Shown: positions 23,550 through 36,391 of the stretch, in pieces
How the letters are laid out: every line of letters begins with the position of its first letter
How positions within the stretch are numbered: the first letter of the stretch is position 1
From: Lepidodermella squamata
Taxonomy: Eukaryota > Gastrotricha
Direction of reading: 5' to 3'
NCBI GenBank assembly: GCA_047495785.1
Contig: JBLDXI010000026.1
Span: forward strand, 124,001-188,000
DNA: 64,000 nt
Notes under the pieces: model-generated
Told to the model about the DNA's origin: nothing
What the model saw: the letters and a program-made list of their open reading frames with translations, nothing else
Database searches by the model: none
Position numbers and translations under genes: made by a program

Positions 23550-23804
23550 ATGAATTTAACCGTGAAACGCAGTTTCTTGATTGTCGCTGTCTTATTGTTG
23601 GTGATCTCGCAGCCTGATCACGGGGTTAATGCTGGCTGTTCATTTTATTTCGGCTGCAGCAACGGCCATTGTTGGGGCTCGTGCGGGTCGCTGATCAAAC
23701 GCGGCACGTGTTTTTTATCGGGCCAACTCGGCGAATGTACAACCGACTCCGAATGCGACAAGTACCGTTGTAGCGAATGCGCCGATAAGTGTAAATTCGA
23801 CTAA
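23550..23804 (+). CDS. Small secreted cysteine-rich peptide (10 Cys)
   Basis: Single-exon gene of 84 residues. An N-terminal hydrophobic signal peptide of about 29 residues ends near VNAG. The mature part of about 55 residues has ten cysteines spaced C-x5-C-x4-C-x3-C-x8-C-x8-C-x5-C-x4-C-x2-C-x3-C, enough for five disulfides. The spacing around GHCWGSC and the C-terminal CxxDSxC / CxxxC part vaguely resembles small invertebrate extracellular peptides with a CW..C motif, but I cannot assign a family. Possible roles include defence, signalling or an extracellular matrix component. I chose the ATG at 23550 because it directly precedes the signal sequence. Confidence 0.7.
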   Translation: MNLTVKRSFLIVAVLLLVISQPDHGVNAGCSFYFGCSNGHCWGSCGSLIKRGTCFLSGQLGECTTDSECDKYRCSECADKCKFD

Positions 23805-26405
23805 GCCCATATCAATTTAAATTTTCATCCGCATCGCTAAGCGAAAGCTCATTACAATTTACACTGAGATTTTTCACTTTTTGTTTTGCTTATATATAAA
23901 CTATTTCCTGCTTTTACTATAATTTGTTCAACAAAGTCTCTTGCTACCTGTCTGATTCGAGGCTATTTTTCAGGCTCTACTTACCTCACTGCTGTAACAA
24001 TAAAAAATCATGAGACTTATAAGAAGTGTCTCTTCTCAAAAATAAGCGGTAATAAACGTGAGAAAGGCCGTTTTTTTCCGAAAAATTTGCACAGCAAAAT
24101 AAAGAAATGGCAAGTGGCTCTTGTTATTGATACAATAAAACAGCGCCGAGACACAACTCGAGAAAAGCGCTTATTGGCGTGCTTGTTGGCGGCTCGCGTG
24201 TCAACTTATGAAATTTTAAATTTCTTATCTAACACGTCTATATATACGAGAGATGAGAATGGAGCCGGAAAATATAAAGAAAAACAACAATTATGCTGCC
24301 GGTTGCCGGTTGTCGTAATTATCAAAATTGTAATGCTGTCATCATCATGGTGTCTAATAGGTGAGCCTGATGGCATATTTGACGCTTGCACTTTATGAGC
24401 GCACGCGATTGCCCTACGCCTTATAATTAATACAAGGCGTGATGAAGCGGGCGGTCAAAAAACCATTATGCCAAACGACGAGACGAGATGATGGCCACTA
24501 CCGGCATTTCACCCGATGACTATTAAGCTGGCTGATGATGAGTTGGCGTGCCAAGTGAACATTAAGGCGGCACACAAAATGAAATGCACGCCTTCCATGC
24601 CAAAAATATGCAAAAATTAAGAAAAAATAATAATTATACTACCGTGTTTTTGTCATAATATTTCTAGCAATCACGACACCTCACGCGGACGTAAACAAGC
24701 CTGATGTCATTTTTCGCAATCACCACCACGGAGTTTGCCCAGTTTTTCTGGTTCCGGTATTTTCATGTGTTTACTCCACGTGCGTAAATAGCGGTTTTTT
24801 AAGTGCTAAATGAAACAATGTTTTTATTGTTTTATTTTTTCGCGTAATTGCTGCGGGTAAACATTAAAGCGCAGAACATTTTTCATGCGCACCTCTTTTC
24901 TCGCATAGTAATTACAGTCGCAAAAAAGTTCAACTCGCTTTCAGCTCTTAACAACCGTTTAAAGCTTCTATTGTACCGCTAATACTGTCTGAAATTATAT
25001 GAGTTAAATAAATGTGGTCACTACTCGTATAATGTTTTAGGGTAAACCTTTAAACCGGATGATTATTTTCTAGAAAAATGAATAGGTTTGTTGCCTCGTC
25101 TTATCGACAGCGAAGCTTCTTTGTCATAGAAGCGCGAACGCAAGGATCTCGTTAAGTCAAACCGTCGACTTCTTGTGTGTTTGTTATTACACCAAATCCT
25201 AGAGGCCATTTGGCGTCGTCTCGCTGCTTTAACAGAACAATTTGTCTCGAAATGATGAGCGATGACTTTAGTGCAATATGTGCGACTACGCACTCGCGCG
25301 ATGACAGCGCAAATTGCGAAGCGAGCGCGCGCGAGGGTCGTCTCACCTTCGCCGCCGACTGACTGCCGAACGTTAGCATCGCGCAACGTGTTAAACATAA
25401 CATTTAAATTCGGTGTTTCATCATCGCTTCTTGTTTGCCTACTTCGCCGCCGTCATCACCGCCGCGTTTGTGCCAATAATCGTTTCTTGTTTCAAAAAGT
25501 CATTTTTGCGGTCACCTACCACGGCGCAATGTCAAAATGTCATGGCTATTTTTAATAGCCGCTGTTTTGATGGACATATGATGCATCCCTATCTTTTGCT
25601 TATTTAAACATCTCTTGAGTTTTTAACAAATAATAGGCCCCTGAAGGTGAGCCGTTGATACGCTAAATGCTCAATGATATTGTATCTTGACACCAATTAA
25701 AAAAATGTCATCTCATAGCTGAGGTGTTTGTTTACCTATGGCTCAAAAATTTCTTTTTTTCTAGAAAAATAGGGAATTAAATTGCGAATATAATTTGTTG
25801 CGATGCCTCGACGTCGAGGCAAAGATCGGATCGCCTTTAACTGGGCATCTATAGCGAATCGCAGCTTTTGTAATTTACTTTTTTTATCAATCACATTAAC
25901 CTTCAGATCCGGTCTATGCGCCAACTCCACAGGTAAGAATATTCAATACTTCAATGCCTTATAGGTCTTAAATTGAATTATGGAATTGAAAAAATATTTA
26001 AAAAAAAATGAAAAATAAAAAAGGTTTGCGTCCAGCTGAACCGATGGGCTGGCTGAGGCGCACATTCACAAGCACTGTCCCGGTACCGCTCACCACGCAC
26101 ATCGTTAGGCTGCTTCCGTCAGGACCTGACCTTTGACGTGTCATTACGCAACCTGGGCAGTACGGCCTCCGCCGCACCGACCATGTTGATGGCGTACTTA
26201 CACGGGGCGCTCGATCGACATGTGACATCCAGAGACAGGGCTCCCACCGGCCAGCCATTCGGCAAGCCCGGCTCTCAAGTCGCTGAGTTACAGAAGCACG
26301 CCACTGCTTCCAGCCAAAATTAAAGCTCTTAAAGCAAAATTTCAAACCAAAAATCTTAGGCTTTCATAAAGTTTTGGTTTCTAAACAGAATAATTTTTCA
26401 TTTAG
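23805..26405. other. Intergenic region with an unresolved GC-rich block at 26.0-26.35 kb
   Basis: Mostly AT-rich without convincing genes. A 170-codon open frame at 23886-24398 has no family features. The block 26015-26330 is markedly more GC-rich, like the exons of the sushi gene just downstream. It is open in one plus frame and one minus frame and has good minus-strand donor words (GTAAGTACG). It may contain the missing 5' exon of the sushi gene or a fragment of another gene; I could not decide. Confidence 0.35.
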
Positions 26406-29400
26406 ATATCGAAACCCAAGTATTTAACGAGGCGCCAACGGCGTTGAATCGATCCCCGGTACCGTCGACATCAAGGGCGTGTTGGGTCGGCCGTGAAGTC
26501 TCAGCCACCTTCGACCGCCCGGCTTCAGTGAGCAATAACAACCAAGCGCTATCGAAAATCACCGTCTGCCCGTCGCTACGGATAAAATGCCACGGCCGGC
26601 TAGCGAGTTGGCGAGCCACCCTCACCGTCGCCGATCAAAACCCAATCAACTTCGCCGTTTTCCGCTCGACCCACGACACCTCCGGGCAGAGATTCACCAT
26701 GATCGGCTACAACACATTCACAGCCCACGCGCTGGGCCGAGATGTGTTCGAAGTACCGGAATCTAAACGGCTTCTCGTCCAACCAGGCGATATTGTCGGT
26801 TATTTCCGAATGGGAACTGGCCAGACGGAATTTATCGGTTTCGTGAATGTCGAGCCTAACGCTGACCCTGACATTGAAACCCAACCCCACGCGCCCGTAG
26901 TCACCGGGGCCTACGACTCGTGTTACCAACTTCAAATGACTTACATCGATTTGATCAAGGCGAATTACAAATTAACCATCGATGAAAACGCAATATTGAA
27001 CAAGCGGTTGTATAGCCTGGCCGCTGTTATCGATACAGTCATGCATAACATCACATTACCGACGACCAAGTTGCGGCATGTTGATGATTCGATAGAAACA
27101 TCCTCGCCACCTGTTGTGGCGAAAATGAAACCGAATTCCAGGGGTCGACGGGTCAACAAGAATTTGCGGAAAAACAACAGCCAAGCTGGTTCGTTATCAG
27201 TCCTAACTTCCACGACTTCAACACCTCAAACTAGGCCTAGTTCAACTAAGGAACCTATGCTGGAACTGAATCCAGCTTTTCAGAAATCTGGGTAAGTTCG
27301 GCCTCGACCTTATAAAAATTAAAAAAAATTAAAAAAATTCGAAAATTCAAAATTTCGACCAATCTGAAATTAGAGTGACTCGTCGAAGAAAATATCCATC
27401 AAGGTAGGATAAAACTGCTAACTTTCGTGATGATTTACTAGGCTTGAGAATTTATTTTCGCTCAAAATTTCTGTTAAAAATTTATTCATTGAAATCTTTC
27501 AATTCCAAGCAGAAACTCATCTTCCACTGCTAGACGCGACGAATTTCGCCGATATTTAGCTGGGCCTCAACTCGACCATGTCGCGCCTCTTGGTGCTTAT
27601 CAAATGTCCCTCGCCAGACCATCCAGGCGGAACCCGTCCCGTGATCGGAATCAGAATCGAAACCGAAATCGATCTCCAGCTGCTGCTAGGCAAGCGGCCG
27701 CGAGCCGGAACGAGGATGACCAGGGCCTCTTGTGGTGCTCCGAGCCTCCGACGATCGAAAACGCGTATTCCGTCAACGAAGTCCTAGCTCAAATCCGGCT
27801 GCCGACTCGGAGTTACGCCTGCCAGTCCGGCTACACCCCGGTCGGCTACAACCGAATCTTCTGCGATCCTAACACTCGCAAATGGACGCCGTTGAATTTT
27901 CAATGCATTTTCACTATAGTCATGGAAGATCCTCCATCAGGCGCGGCTAATAACAGCAACAGCGCGGCGGGTGACAACATGAACACCTGTTTATTCCCGC
28001 CAGTCATCGAGAACGGCTATGCAATTCGGCAAGATGACGTGACTGTCGTCTACCGATGCTACCCCGGCTTTTTAAAGGTCGGCCAGGTTGATCAAGACGG
28101 CTCGACCTGCGATAGGAATACCAATGTATGGACCCCGCCGCTTGTTAGCTGCGTCCTAGGCCGGGTTACAGTTACAATCCCGTTAAACCCGCCTTCCGTG
28201 CCACCACCCGCGATTTTCGCACCAGTTAACCCCACGCCCGAGGCATTAGTTATGCCGGAGATTGTAAGTACCCCGAAAATGCCGGCAATGCTGCGGACTA
28301 TGCCTCAGAATCAACCGCCCCCGCCGCCCCAGGTTGTAGTACCGAGACCTCAGCCGCAGATTCCGTTTGCGACAGTCACGATACCTGTCCAGACAACGAA
28401 GATGGTCATAAGGCCTGGTGGAAGCTACTTCCCACCGCCGTTGATCCCGATTGCCCAGCCCGCCCCGGCGCCAATGATGATAGCCAAAAACCCACCGGCG
28501 CCTGCTGCCTCGCCATCGGTCACCACTGTCCTGGACTGTGGTCTACCGCCTCGAATCGCAAATGGCCGGTTTTACCAGGACACTGATCCTATTTACCCGG
28601 CGAAGTAAGTTGTTCCTATTAGGGAAATTTGAAATAATTTACTGATTTTTAGATCATTTATTTACGAATGCTACCCGGGCTATGTAATGCGTGGCCAGCC
28701 GGTTGTGTTCTGCAATCCTTACTACGGCCGTTTTACCGCACTAACAGCCAGATGCGATCCAGTCGGCCTCGAACTAACGACCCCGCAACCCCAGCCTCCT
28801 TCGACAGTTCCAACCACAACGACTACTACAACGACTACCACAACTACAACTACCAGACCTCCTCAACAAATTGAAGATCTCCTGGATTGCGGAACCCCGC
28901 CTCCGATTCCCAATGCATTTACAGTCACGTAAGCTTGCGTTTGATTTTTCCGAATTTTTAATTAATTGAATTTAAATTTAATTTATTAATTTATTTAATT
29001 ATTTAGTCATTTTCGATCGGCCTTTGATTTTTTTTCTTAAATAATTTGTCAATTAATTTAACTGATTTTTTTTACTTCTTCAGTGGTGGTAAGCGTTCAA
29101 GTGCTGTTTATCTATGCTTACCTGGCTACACCGGGGTCGGAATAGCTGAAATCAGCTGCATTCTCCCGGACGATGACGATCCGAGTCGAGGACCTACTTG
29201 GAGCCGAACTTCTTTCGTCTGCTCAATGACAACGTTACCACCTCAGGCCACAGCGGCCGCACCATCGCCACCCCCAACAGCTCGCGCGACGGTCCCAACA
29301 AGTGCCATGACTACCTCTACCACTACGGCTACGACAGCTAAAACCGAGGCGCCGCCGGCTGAAGGAACCGGGTTCCAACCATTTTTGATCATCCCAGGGC

Positions 29401-31100
29401 CGAAAAGGGCGATGACTAAACGTGTCCCAGCTGTGTTTGAGGTAGATAATTCGACCCCGACCCCGAGTACGGAGCCTCCGGCGAAGAATCAGTCTTTGAA
29501 GCCAGTTGTTCAGGACACGCCGATATTTTTGCCAGAACCCTATGTCAATCCTGCAAGAGCTCCTTCAGCCATTGTTCCTAACATATCACCCAGGGTGACT
29601 TCAGTTTTAGCCCCGAATTCGCCCGACGCGCCTATTTTGCAACCGAACCAGCGGCAAAGCCAACCGTTCCTAATTCCGAACTCGATTAATACAAACTACT
29701 TGATACCGAATTCGGCGCTTTCTGGCGACGGCGTGCAACTCGTGACGCCTTTTATTATACCCAGGGTTCAGAGTTTGACCCCGTCACCGCGTTCGTCACC
29801 CTACCAGCAACAGGGTCAGTTGTACCCGCAAATGCTGCCGCCAGTACAGACGTTATCCCCACCGCAACGGCTACCGCCCGCTGCCCAGCCGCAGCCGCAG
29901 CCAACTCAACCCCGACAGACTGTGTCTCTGCCGACACCCCAGACGCTACCCGGGGCTCCGGCTTTAGCCCCGGCTTCTACCCTATCTCCCGTGCCAATGA
30001 ACTGGCAAAACGTGCAGACGCTGCAACCTCTCCGGGGCGGTAATAACTTGCCGCCATACACCGGCCAAACGGCGCCAGTGGCGACCATAGGCCCAGCTCA
30101 GTCAGCTACCTCAAAACGTGAGTTATTTTTTAATTTAAGTTTTTTTCAAAATTTAAATGAGACATGCCCTCATGTCAATTTAGTGCCAACAAAAATAAAA
30201 ATGAAGTGATTAAAATCATAAATTTGAAAATTTAAGTTCAACTGCAGGTTGGTTAATTACTTTAGCAGTACGTGATTTATGTACTCCGTAATTTAATAAC
30301 TATGATTTAACTAAACGCTCTCAAGGGAACCACGAGTATAAGGAGTGCAAATTGTAATTTATTAAGGAAATTATAATCTTCACGACAGTATACGAAAATA
30401 AAGGCAGGTGGTGAAAGGCGGACGGGATCCAGTAAGTACAATTGACAGCTGGGATCCTAAGGAACTCGTTGACATCCTGAGTTGTGAAAGGGAGTCTCCG
30501 GAACCCGTGAAAGCGGGCCTGAAATCAGCCAATAACTTAACTTATTTTGTTCACCGGTCACGTGATTCCTTATCCTCCGCTCATATTAAGGTAATTGGCC
30601 AACCCGGATCCCTGATTGGTGCTATGTCATTTTGTTAGATTTCATAAATTTGAAGTCAGTGGTTAAGTGGTGAAGGTAATAGTCGCGATGAGCGAGCACG
30701 GGACATTCTAATGGTTGATTTATAGTGACTAGAAGGCTAGCGTGTGGCTTCGATTTGTGTCAATTATTTAATTGATTTAGTTTTTATTGCATTTTTAAAT
30801 TGAATTTGTTTATTTATATTTTATTATTGTTCAGCTTGGTTCACCCAAACGCAGGCGCCTGGCAGCGACCCAAGCGCGCAGTGCGTTGTATTTCAGACGT
30901 GCGGCGAGCCGCCGGCGGTGAATGATGCGCAAATCGAGCCGTCTTACAACGGCCGGCACTCGTGCCCTGGCGACTACGTGCGCTACGTCTGCAATCCCGG
31001 CTTCCGGCTCGACTCTCTAATCTCGGCTGTCTTCTGTTCTCAGGCCACTTTCTCATGGTCACCGTCGCGGCCGCCGACTTGCATTAAGGCCAGCAATTAA
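26406..31100 (+). CDS. Extracellular sushi (CCP) domain protein, five domains, 5' end missing
   Basis: Exons 26406-27291, 27510-28604, 28653-28928, 29084-30117 and 30835-31100 join with matching phases. The first exon starts mid-codon after TTTAG, so at least one upstream exon is missing. The first 290 residues form a globular region (CWVGREVS to GFVNVEP) I do not recognise. A basic linker and five sushi domains follow: WCSEPPTIENAY..., TCLFPPVIENGY..., DCGLPPRIANGR..., DCGTPPPIPNAF... and TCGEPPAVNDAQ.... Each has the four-cysteine, G-Y/F and W/T pattern. Domains 2-3 are separated by a Pro-rich linker and domains 4-5 by about 300 residues rich in Pro/Thr/Gln, mucin-like. The last domain ends near the stop. 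It is likely a secreted adhesion, matrix or receptor-clustering protein. Confidence 0.78.
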
Positions 31101-31532
31101 CGCAGTCTCGGCGCGAGGTGCTCGCTAGAAATTAATATCGTCTAATGTCAAATTTTGTCAACAAAAACAAAGTAATAATTTACAGCTGAGAAGTGCATGC
31201 CTTGAATTGTGCCGTTCAAGTTTTTTTTAGCGCTTATAGGAATCTTGTTCCAGTCGCTTTAAAATTTCGAAGTTGAAGGCGAACAAGGCTCGATATTACC
31301 AATGCTGTAGCTAATCATTCTATTCAACTTCGAAAGTAGTGTAAATAGCTTGCTTTATTACTTATTCTCAGAATACTATTATTACCAGAGTTAACACTAT
31401 TTATATTAATAATTGTTGCTTGTTTGGCGATTTTTGTTCTTCTACATTCATGCGGCCGGAAATTGTGCTTGTGTCATTTGTTTGAAAGTAAAGAGACGTT
31501 CGATTTTTCTGAGGTCTTCCAAGCTTTTTGTT
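31101..31532. other. Convergent intergenic spacer
   Basis: Lies between the 3' ends of the sushi gene (+) and the membrane-protein gene (-). No additional feature seen. Confidence 0.4.
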
Positions 31533-32225
31533 TCAAAATTTGAAAACCAGATGTTTGACGAGATAACCCGTAGCAACCAGCCCAGTTGACACTGGCAGCA
31601 GGCGGTGGTCGCGGAAAATGATCGAAGGCAGAATGGCAGTTCCAGTAAAAACCCAGGCGATGAAAATGAGCGTAATTACGGCTGAATGATGATCGAAATA
31701 ACTCAACTGATGAGCGACTTGGGGCCCAAATGCGAAAAATGTGACCGGGATAAGAACCCAATTGCTTGATAGTTGAGGGGAAATTGCTTGAAGAGTCGCC
31801 ACGAAATTACCACCAAAATAGTTTTTCATCACATGGATAAGGACATGCACAGCTTGAGCAATGATTGCGTTCCCGGCAACTGGCAAATCGTCGTGGTTTT
31901 CACTGCTGGCAAAGTTGTAGATTCGAGCGGTGACAGCGGCGAATAGCGGCCAGATGAGTGAGATCAAGATTTGAACAATAGCCGGGCTGTTCCAGATGAA
32001 AGGCATCATAACGAGATTTGTAACCAGATAAACGAATTGAGCAAGGTAAATCAGCATGGTTCGGGAATAGTTTCGGCTATCGTCTTGGGCGAGTAGATAA
32101 TTAATGAGAGCATCGTCGCGGCACTTGTCGATCGCTTTTCCAATGATGCCATAAAATGCCCGTTTTTTCATTTGAGGATCCATTCGCTCACCACGATCAG
32201 CGTTGATTGCTACACCACTCGGCAT
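31533..32225 (-). CDS. Intronless multi-pass membrane protein, unknown family
   Basis: A single uninterrupted reading frame of 230 residues. The N-terminal 50 residues are polar and charged. About six hydrophobic segments follow, near residues 55-78, 83-103, 118-135, 155-175, 182-204 and 208-226. Conserved-looking polar loops include NFASSENHDD and HQLSYFDHHS. I do not recognise the family. Lack of introns contrasts with its neighbours and might reflect a retrogene. The start ATG is the first in frame. Confidence 0.68.
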   Translation of the reverse strand: MPSGVAINADRGERMDPQMKKRAFYGIIGKAIDKCRDDALINYLLAQDDSRNYSRTMLIYLAQFVYLVTNLVMMPFIWNSPAIVQILISLIWPLFAAVTARIYNFASSENHDDLPVAGNAIIAQAVHVLIHVMKNYFGGNFVATLQAISPQLSSNWVLIPVTFFAFGPQVAHQLSYFDHHSAVITLIFIAWVFTGTAILPSIIFRDHRLLPVSTGLVATGYLVKHLVFKF

Positions 32226-32810
32226 TTTTCACAAATAAAAATGCGTAAAAAACGAAGAAAAACTTTCATGATGAATTTAAGGTGGATATTTTAATTTTTT
32301 TTTGTCTAAAACCGTTACATTTTTTTTTCATTCCTATTCCGTTAAGACCAGCAAAACTGGCTAATTTGCATTTTACAACTCAAACGAGATAATTGGCCCA
32401 CGCATCATTGCTCTGTAAGCCAGAAGTAACTCAGGCATGAATAAACGTAGTAATGCTCGGGGAAGTGGAAAAACAAGTTTTACCAGTTTACCTGTCCAAA
32501 ACGATGACCCGGTGACAATTTTATGATCCTATCTCTGGAACAAGCTCGCACCTAGCAACCGTTGCTAGGGCGATAAAAAAATTCATTACTGATCGTTGAC
32601 CAGTCTTATCTACATGTACTTACTCTTTGTGTTATCATCGCCTGTCATATAATAATAAATAATCTCGCAAGCAATTCATTTATCTAAACCGAAATTCTCG
32701 CGTACAGCTCCCATGCTACCAGTGGCGCGTGACAACAAACTGGTTTTAAAATCGGATTAAATATTATTATTTTTTAAATTATTGTGATTTATTACCACCA
32801 CCGCCGACAG
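32226..32810. other. Divergent promoter region
   Basis: Separates the minus-strand membrane-protein gene from the plus-strand C2-domain gene and probably contains both promoters. No coding sequence or repeat is evident. Confidence 0.4.
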
Positions 32811-34288
32811 ATGGATGAACTGTGGTCGGCCGTTTCGCAGCTGTTGACAGACGGCGCGGCGATAGTGGGTGCTGGGTGCGTCTCGCACCAGCACCCATTA
32901 GCGGCCACTAAAAGCAGTGAGAAAAATTACCACGTAACAGCGCCGAGGAGCACAGCTCGCCGTCGAACGACAATTACACCACGAGATTCAACATCGACAG
33001 CTCCGCCGGCATTCACCCGCAATTCTTTGACCCGAAGCATGCCGCCTGATAGACACCCCGGTTCCAACTTGGCGCCGCGGAGATCTAGCTTAAAAGTCGG
33101 ATCTACCCCTCCTGGCACTAGCAAGAAAACCGTCACTATAAGACAAATCGGCAGAATCAATAGTATGATAGATAGCGATGATGAAGATGGCGCGGACGTG
33201 CCGGATCAGGGCTCTACGAAATGGTCTAGTTACGACAACGTCGATGCCGAAGAGCCGGATGCCTTTGACGAGAATGCGTCAACATCGCCTACAATTCAAC
33301 GTCGACAATCTTCGAATCAGTATTACTCGCCCCAGGTTAATTCCAAGTATGGTCAGAAAAAAATGAGTTTAACAGAGGCTGGATCGCCACGACTTCTCCA
33401 AGCCCCGGATCCTTACTACAGCAGTAGAAGGTCGGCAAATAGTTTACCGGTACCAGGTTTGGAACCAGGGCGGTTAGAGCGAAGATCCTCTATCGGATCT
33501 CGAAGTTCAGTCTCATCACGATTTTCAACTATAACTTTATCATTGTCCGGTCGAGCTTCTACAGTTAGTCTCCGGCCTGTTCGGCAGACTGATTCAATTG
33601 AATTCGTAGTCCCAAAGTTGAAAATGGAGGTATCAGATCGGCTGAAACCGTATAAACGGCGCATTTTAACTCAGCCGATTGATGTTAACAAGCTGAACCC
33701 TCAAATCTATTCGAACGAGGACAATCAAGAGCGAAGGGGTAGTATCGATTCACCGGACTCGATCGATGCGCCTACGGTTCAGTTTCGCGTGAAATTCGAT
33801 AAAAGGTAGTCATGATTCATTTTGAGATTGAACTAGGAATTGACGCTTTTTTCAGGCGCTGGATGATGATTGTTCATCTAATATGCGCCAAAAACTTGCC
33901 AGCTATGGACCTTAATGGCTTTTCAGACCCCTACATCAAAATTTACCTGACGAGTAACGACGCAACCGGCGGTTCGATATGCGGCGTTCATCAAACTCGA
34001 GTGATATTCAAATCGCTGAATCCTGTTTTCAACGAGGTGAAAGCTTCATTAAAATTTTACTAAAAATAATCGAATTTTTTTTCGACACAGGTCTTTGAAA
34101 TTCCGATTTTGTCGCGGGAACTCGATAAATTGTCATCAGCCGTGTTGAAACTATGGGTTTACGACTACGATTTTCTAACCCGAGACGATTTAATCGGATG
34201 CATAGCTTTACCAGCAATATATGAGAAATTAAATCAAACGCCAAACACTTTCATCCGGTTCCGCGAGGTTATCGATCAAAACGTCACG
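32811..34288 (+). CDS. C2-domain protein, C2A-containing half (synaptotagmin/rabphilin-like)
   Basis: Exons 32811-33805, 33856-34036 and 34091-34288 join in frame; the last ends at a strong donor ACG|GTGAGT, so coding should continue. The first 330 residues are disordered and Ser/Arg/Pro-rich, with many RRxS sites. The C2 domain follows: MMIVHLICAKNLPAMD, then GFSDPYIKIYL, SLNPVFNE and VYDYDFLTRDDLIG. The aspartates expected for calcium binding are present in both loops. If the exon is read through instead, the protein ends 24 residues later. A C2B-like gene part starts at 36392 on the same strand, so the two may be one synaptotagmin-like gene. I found no phase-compatible acceptor joining them directly. 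Confidence 0.72.
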
Positions 34289-34392
34289 GTGAGTCACGCA
34301 AATTTATTAAATAAAAATATGAAAAAATTTGAAGCTCATTTCTATTTGAGAATTTTTGATTAAATTTGGAAAATTTGAAAGTAGAATAGTCA

Positions 34393-35064
34393 TTATTTTT
34401 TGGCGGCTGCTGCTGGAGCGGCAGCTGCAGCTTTGTTGCCTCGAGCTGCCGACAGCAACACGTCGAAGATGTTCTTCGGCTTGGCCTTGAGCTTTTGTAA
34501 CCTTTGCTCTTCTTCGATGATTTTCCGCCGATTTACAATCCGCTCTCGCCTATCCAAATACATTACCTATAAACAAGACCAGTAATTTGTTAATAATAAT
34601 CCGGGAAATTAATCCATGACTTACTACTACGACCAACATAGCAAATATTCCGAAACCAGCCGAAATCGTACCGGCCAAAAATAAATCAGTCTATTAAAAA
34701 CATCCAATCTAAAAACCTTATTTTTTTATAAGTTTTAACCAACCTTAGGAACAGTTCCACCCTTAATATCTTCGTAAACTGTCGTGTCGTTAGCCGCCAA
34801 GTCTAGAATATTGATTGCAGCCTGTGCGGACATTCCGCCGCCGGCGCCAATTATCAGCAGGGTGACTATGAGCAGGGGTATGAATGATGACAAATTCTGA
34901 CGCAGTTGCTTGTCAAAATCGAGGTCGGCTACAATGGCATCCGCCGTTTTGGTTGCGTCCGCTTTCGTCGGCTGCTGATTTTCCGCAGCCGCCGATGATG
35001 CCGCCGCTGCTGCGGGTTGCTCTGATGCCAACTGATCCGTAGTTTGTTCTATCGGCGCCGCCAT
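34393..35064 (-). CDS. Small two-pass membrane protein between the C2 gene halves
   Basis: Exons 35064-34744, 34690-34625 and 34566-34393 join in frame to 186 residues. The N-terminus is Ala/Gln-rich. A first hydrophobic segment (FIPLLIVTLLIIGAGGG) lies near residue 70 and a second (DLFLAGTISAGFGIFAMLVV) near 110-132. A basic, probably helical tail (REERI/RRKIIEEEQRLQKLK-like) then leads to an Ala-rich end with AAKK, a possible ER-retrieval-like dilysine. The family is not recognised. It lies on the strand opposite to the C2 gene, either nested in its intron or between two genes. Confidence 0.7.
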
Positions 35065-36391
35065 TGTTTAAGCGATGCGTGAGCAAACACGCAAACTCGC
35101 TGTCGATATTATATACTGCGCAACCTATGTAATATTATAGGAAATGTGCATATTTTTCGAAAACATATGAAAATCGAATTCAAAAATGCGCCAATTTTTT
35201 TTATCGCGTAGACAACGCGCGGCATGTATCATTAGCGAGATTCGCTGTGAAATTCTAGTATTTTACCGAACTAATCAATTTCAAATTTCATTCTTCCTAT
35301 TTTTCTTGTCATCCGGATAAATTTAGACGAAATCACCAACATTTTTTCCCGAGGTTTCAATTTTCTATATTCACATCTTTAAATAGGACATCCCTATATC
35401 AAAACCGCAAGAACCTTCGATCTGCTCATGTTGTAATTTATTGCCACATGAAATGTATTATTTTATCGCGCATTTTACAGATTTGAAGCTAATCAGATTG
35501 TAAAATACCGGAATGGCGCGCGGAAATATGGCGATTATATTGGGTTCAATACCGGATTTTATTTGCCTAGGTTAGGTAGGTAGGGTAGGCGCGGCATTAA
35601 AATCGCTCACGGCGTTAGCTTGCGAGAAAAACAAAGCGGAAAAGAGTGCGATCGAAATAAAATCTGACCTACCTATATATGAAGAAAAGATTAGAAAGTG
35701 AGGCTTTTGATGAAAAATACAGTCTGCACGCGCTATAGAAACCCCGCCTCAGATTTTATTGCGCATTTATTCAGCTTTAAAAATAGGAATGCCCCCAGAC
35801 GCTTCGCTATTCATAAAACCTCCTACCTGTGTTTATCTCATTTGCCACCAATAAAATATCGCTAATACATCATGAACTATTCATATTTATCGCGAGGTGT
35901 TTATCGTTGTTCATTTACGTCAAACTGCCCGCTGTTGGGCAAACATATCTTAATCTAAAATAATATACAAATCAATTGTCTGGATAAGTCCCAAAAATCA
36001 GGGTTCATCTTCTTAAATAAACCAGGCCCATTTTTCTGAAGTATATAATAAGCTGTTCTATCCGGGCAGACTTATTCCTTAATAAATCGCACATGATAAA
36101 ATGGTAATTTAATGCATATTTTAATGACACTGATGCGCATCTTTAAATATATGCAGTGCAAATAGAAAACTACTGTAAATTTTTTTACAAGAGAAAGTGA
36201 TGTCTATTCGCACGGATAAACTTGCACTCGTAAGCTCGCGTAAAAAAGCTGCATCAGGTTGCGTATTACGAAGTCCCTAGTTTTCCGAGGGCATCTCATT
36301 CTTCAGCCGGCTCTATAATCTTCAATTTTCCGCTCTTAACTCTTCGAATTGAACTTGAATAGTTCCGAGCGCAGTATTAAAAAAATATAGT
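35065..36391. other. Non-coding region between C2 gene parts
   Basis: Contains the presumed promoter of the minus-strand membrane gene and either the promoter or a long intron for the C2B part. AT-rich, with GGTTAGGTAGGTAGGGTAGG-like repetition at about 35571. No gene supported. Confidence 0.4.

Noticed and set aside
23886-24398. 170-codon plus-strand open frame
   Set aside because: Begins at a non-ATG codon, no signal, domain or splice context; composition like surrounding non-coding DNA.
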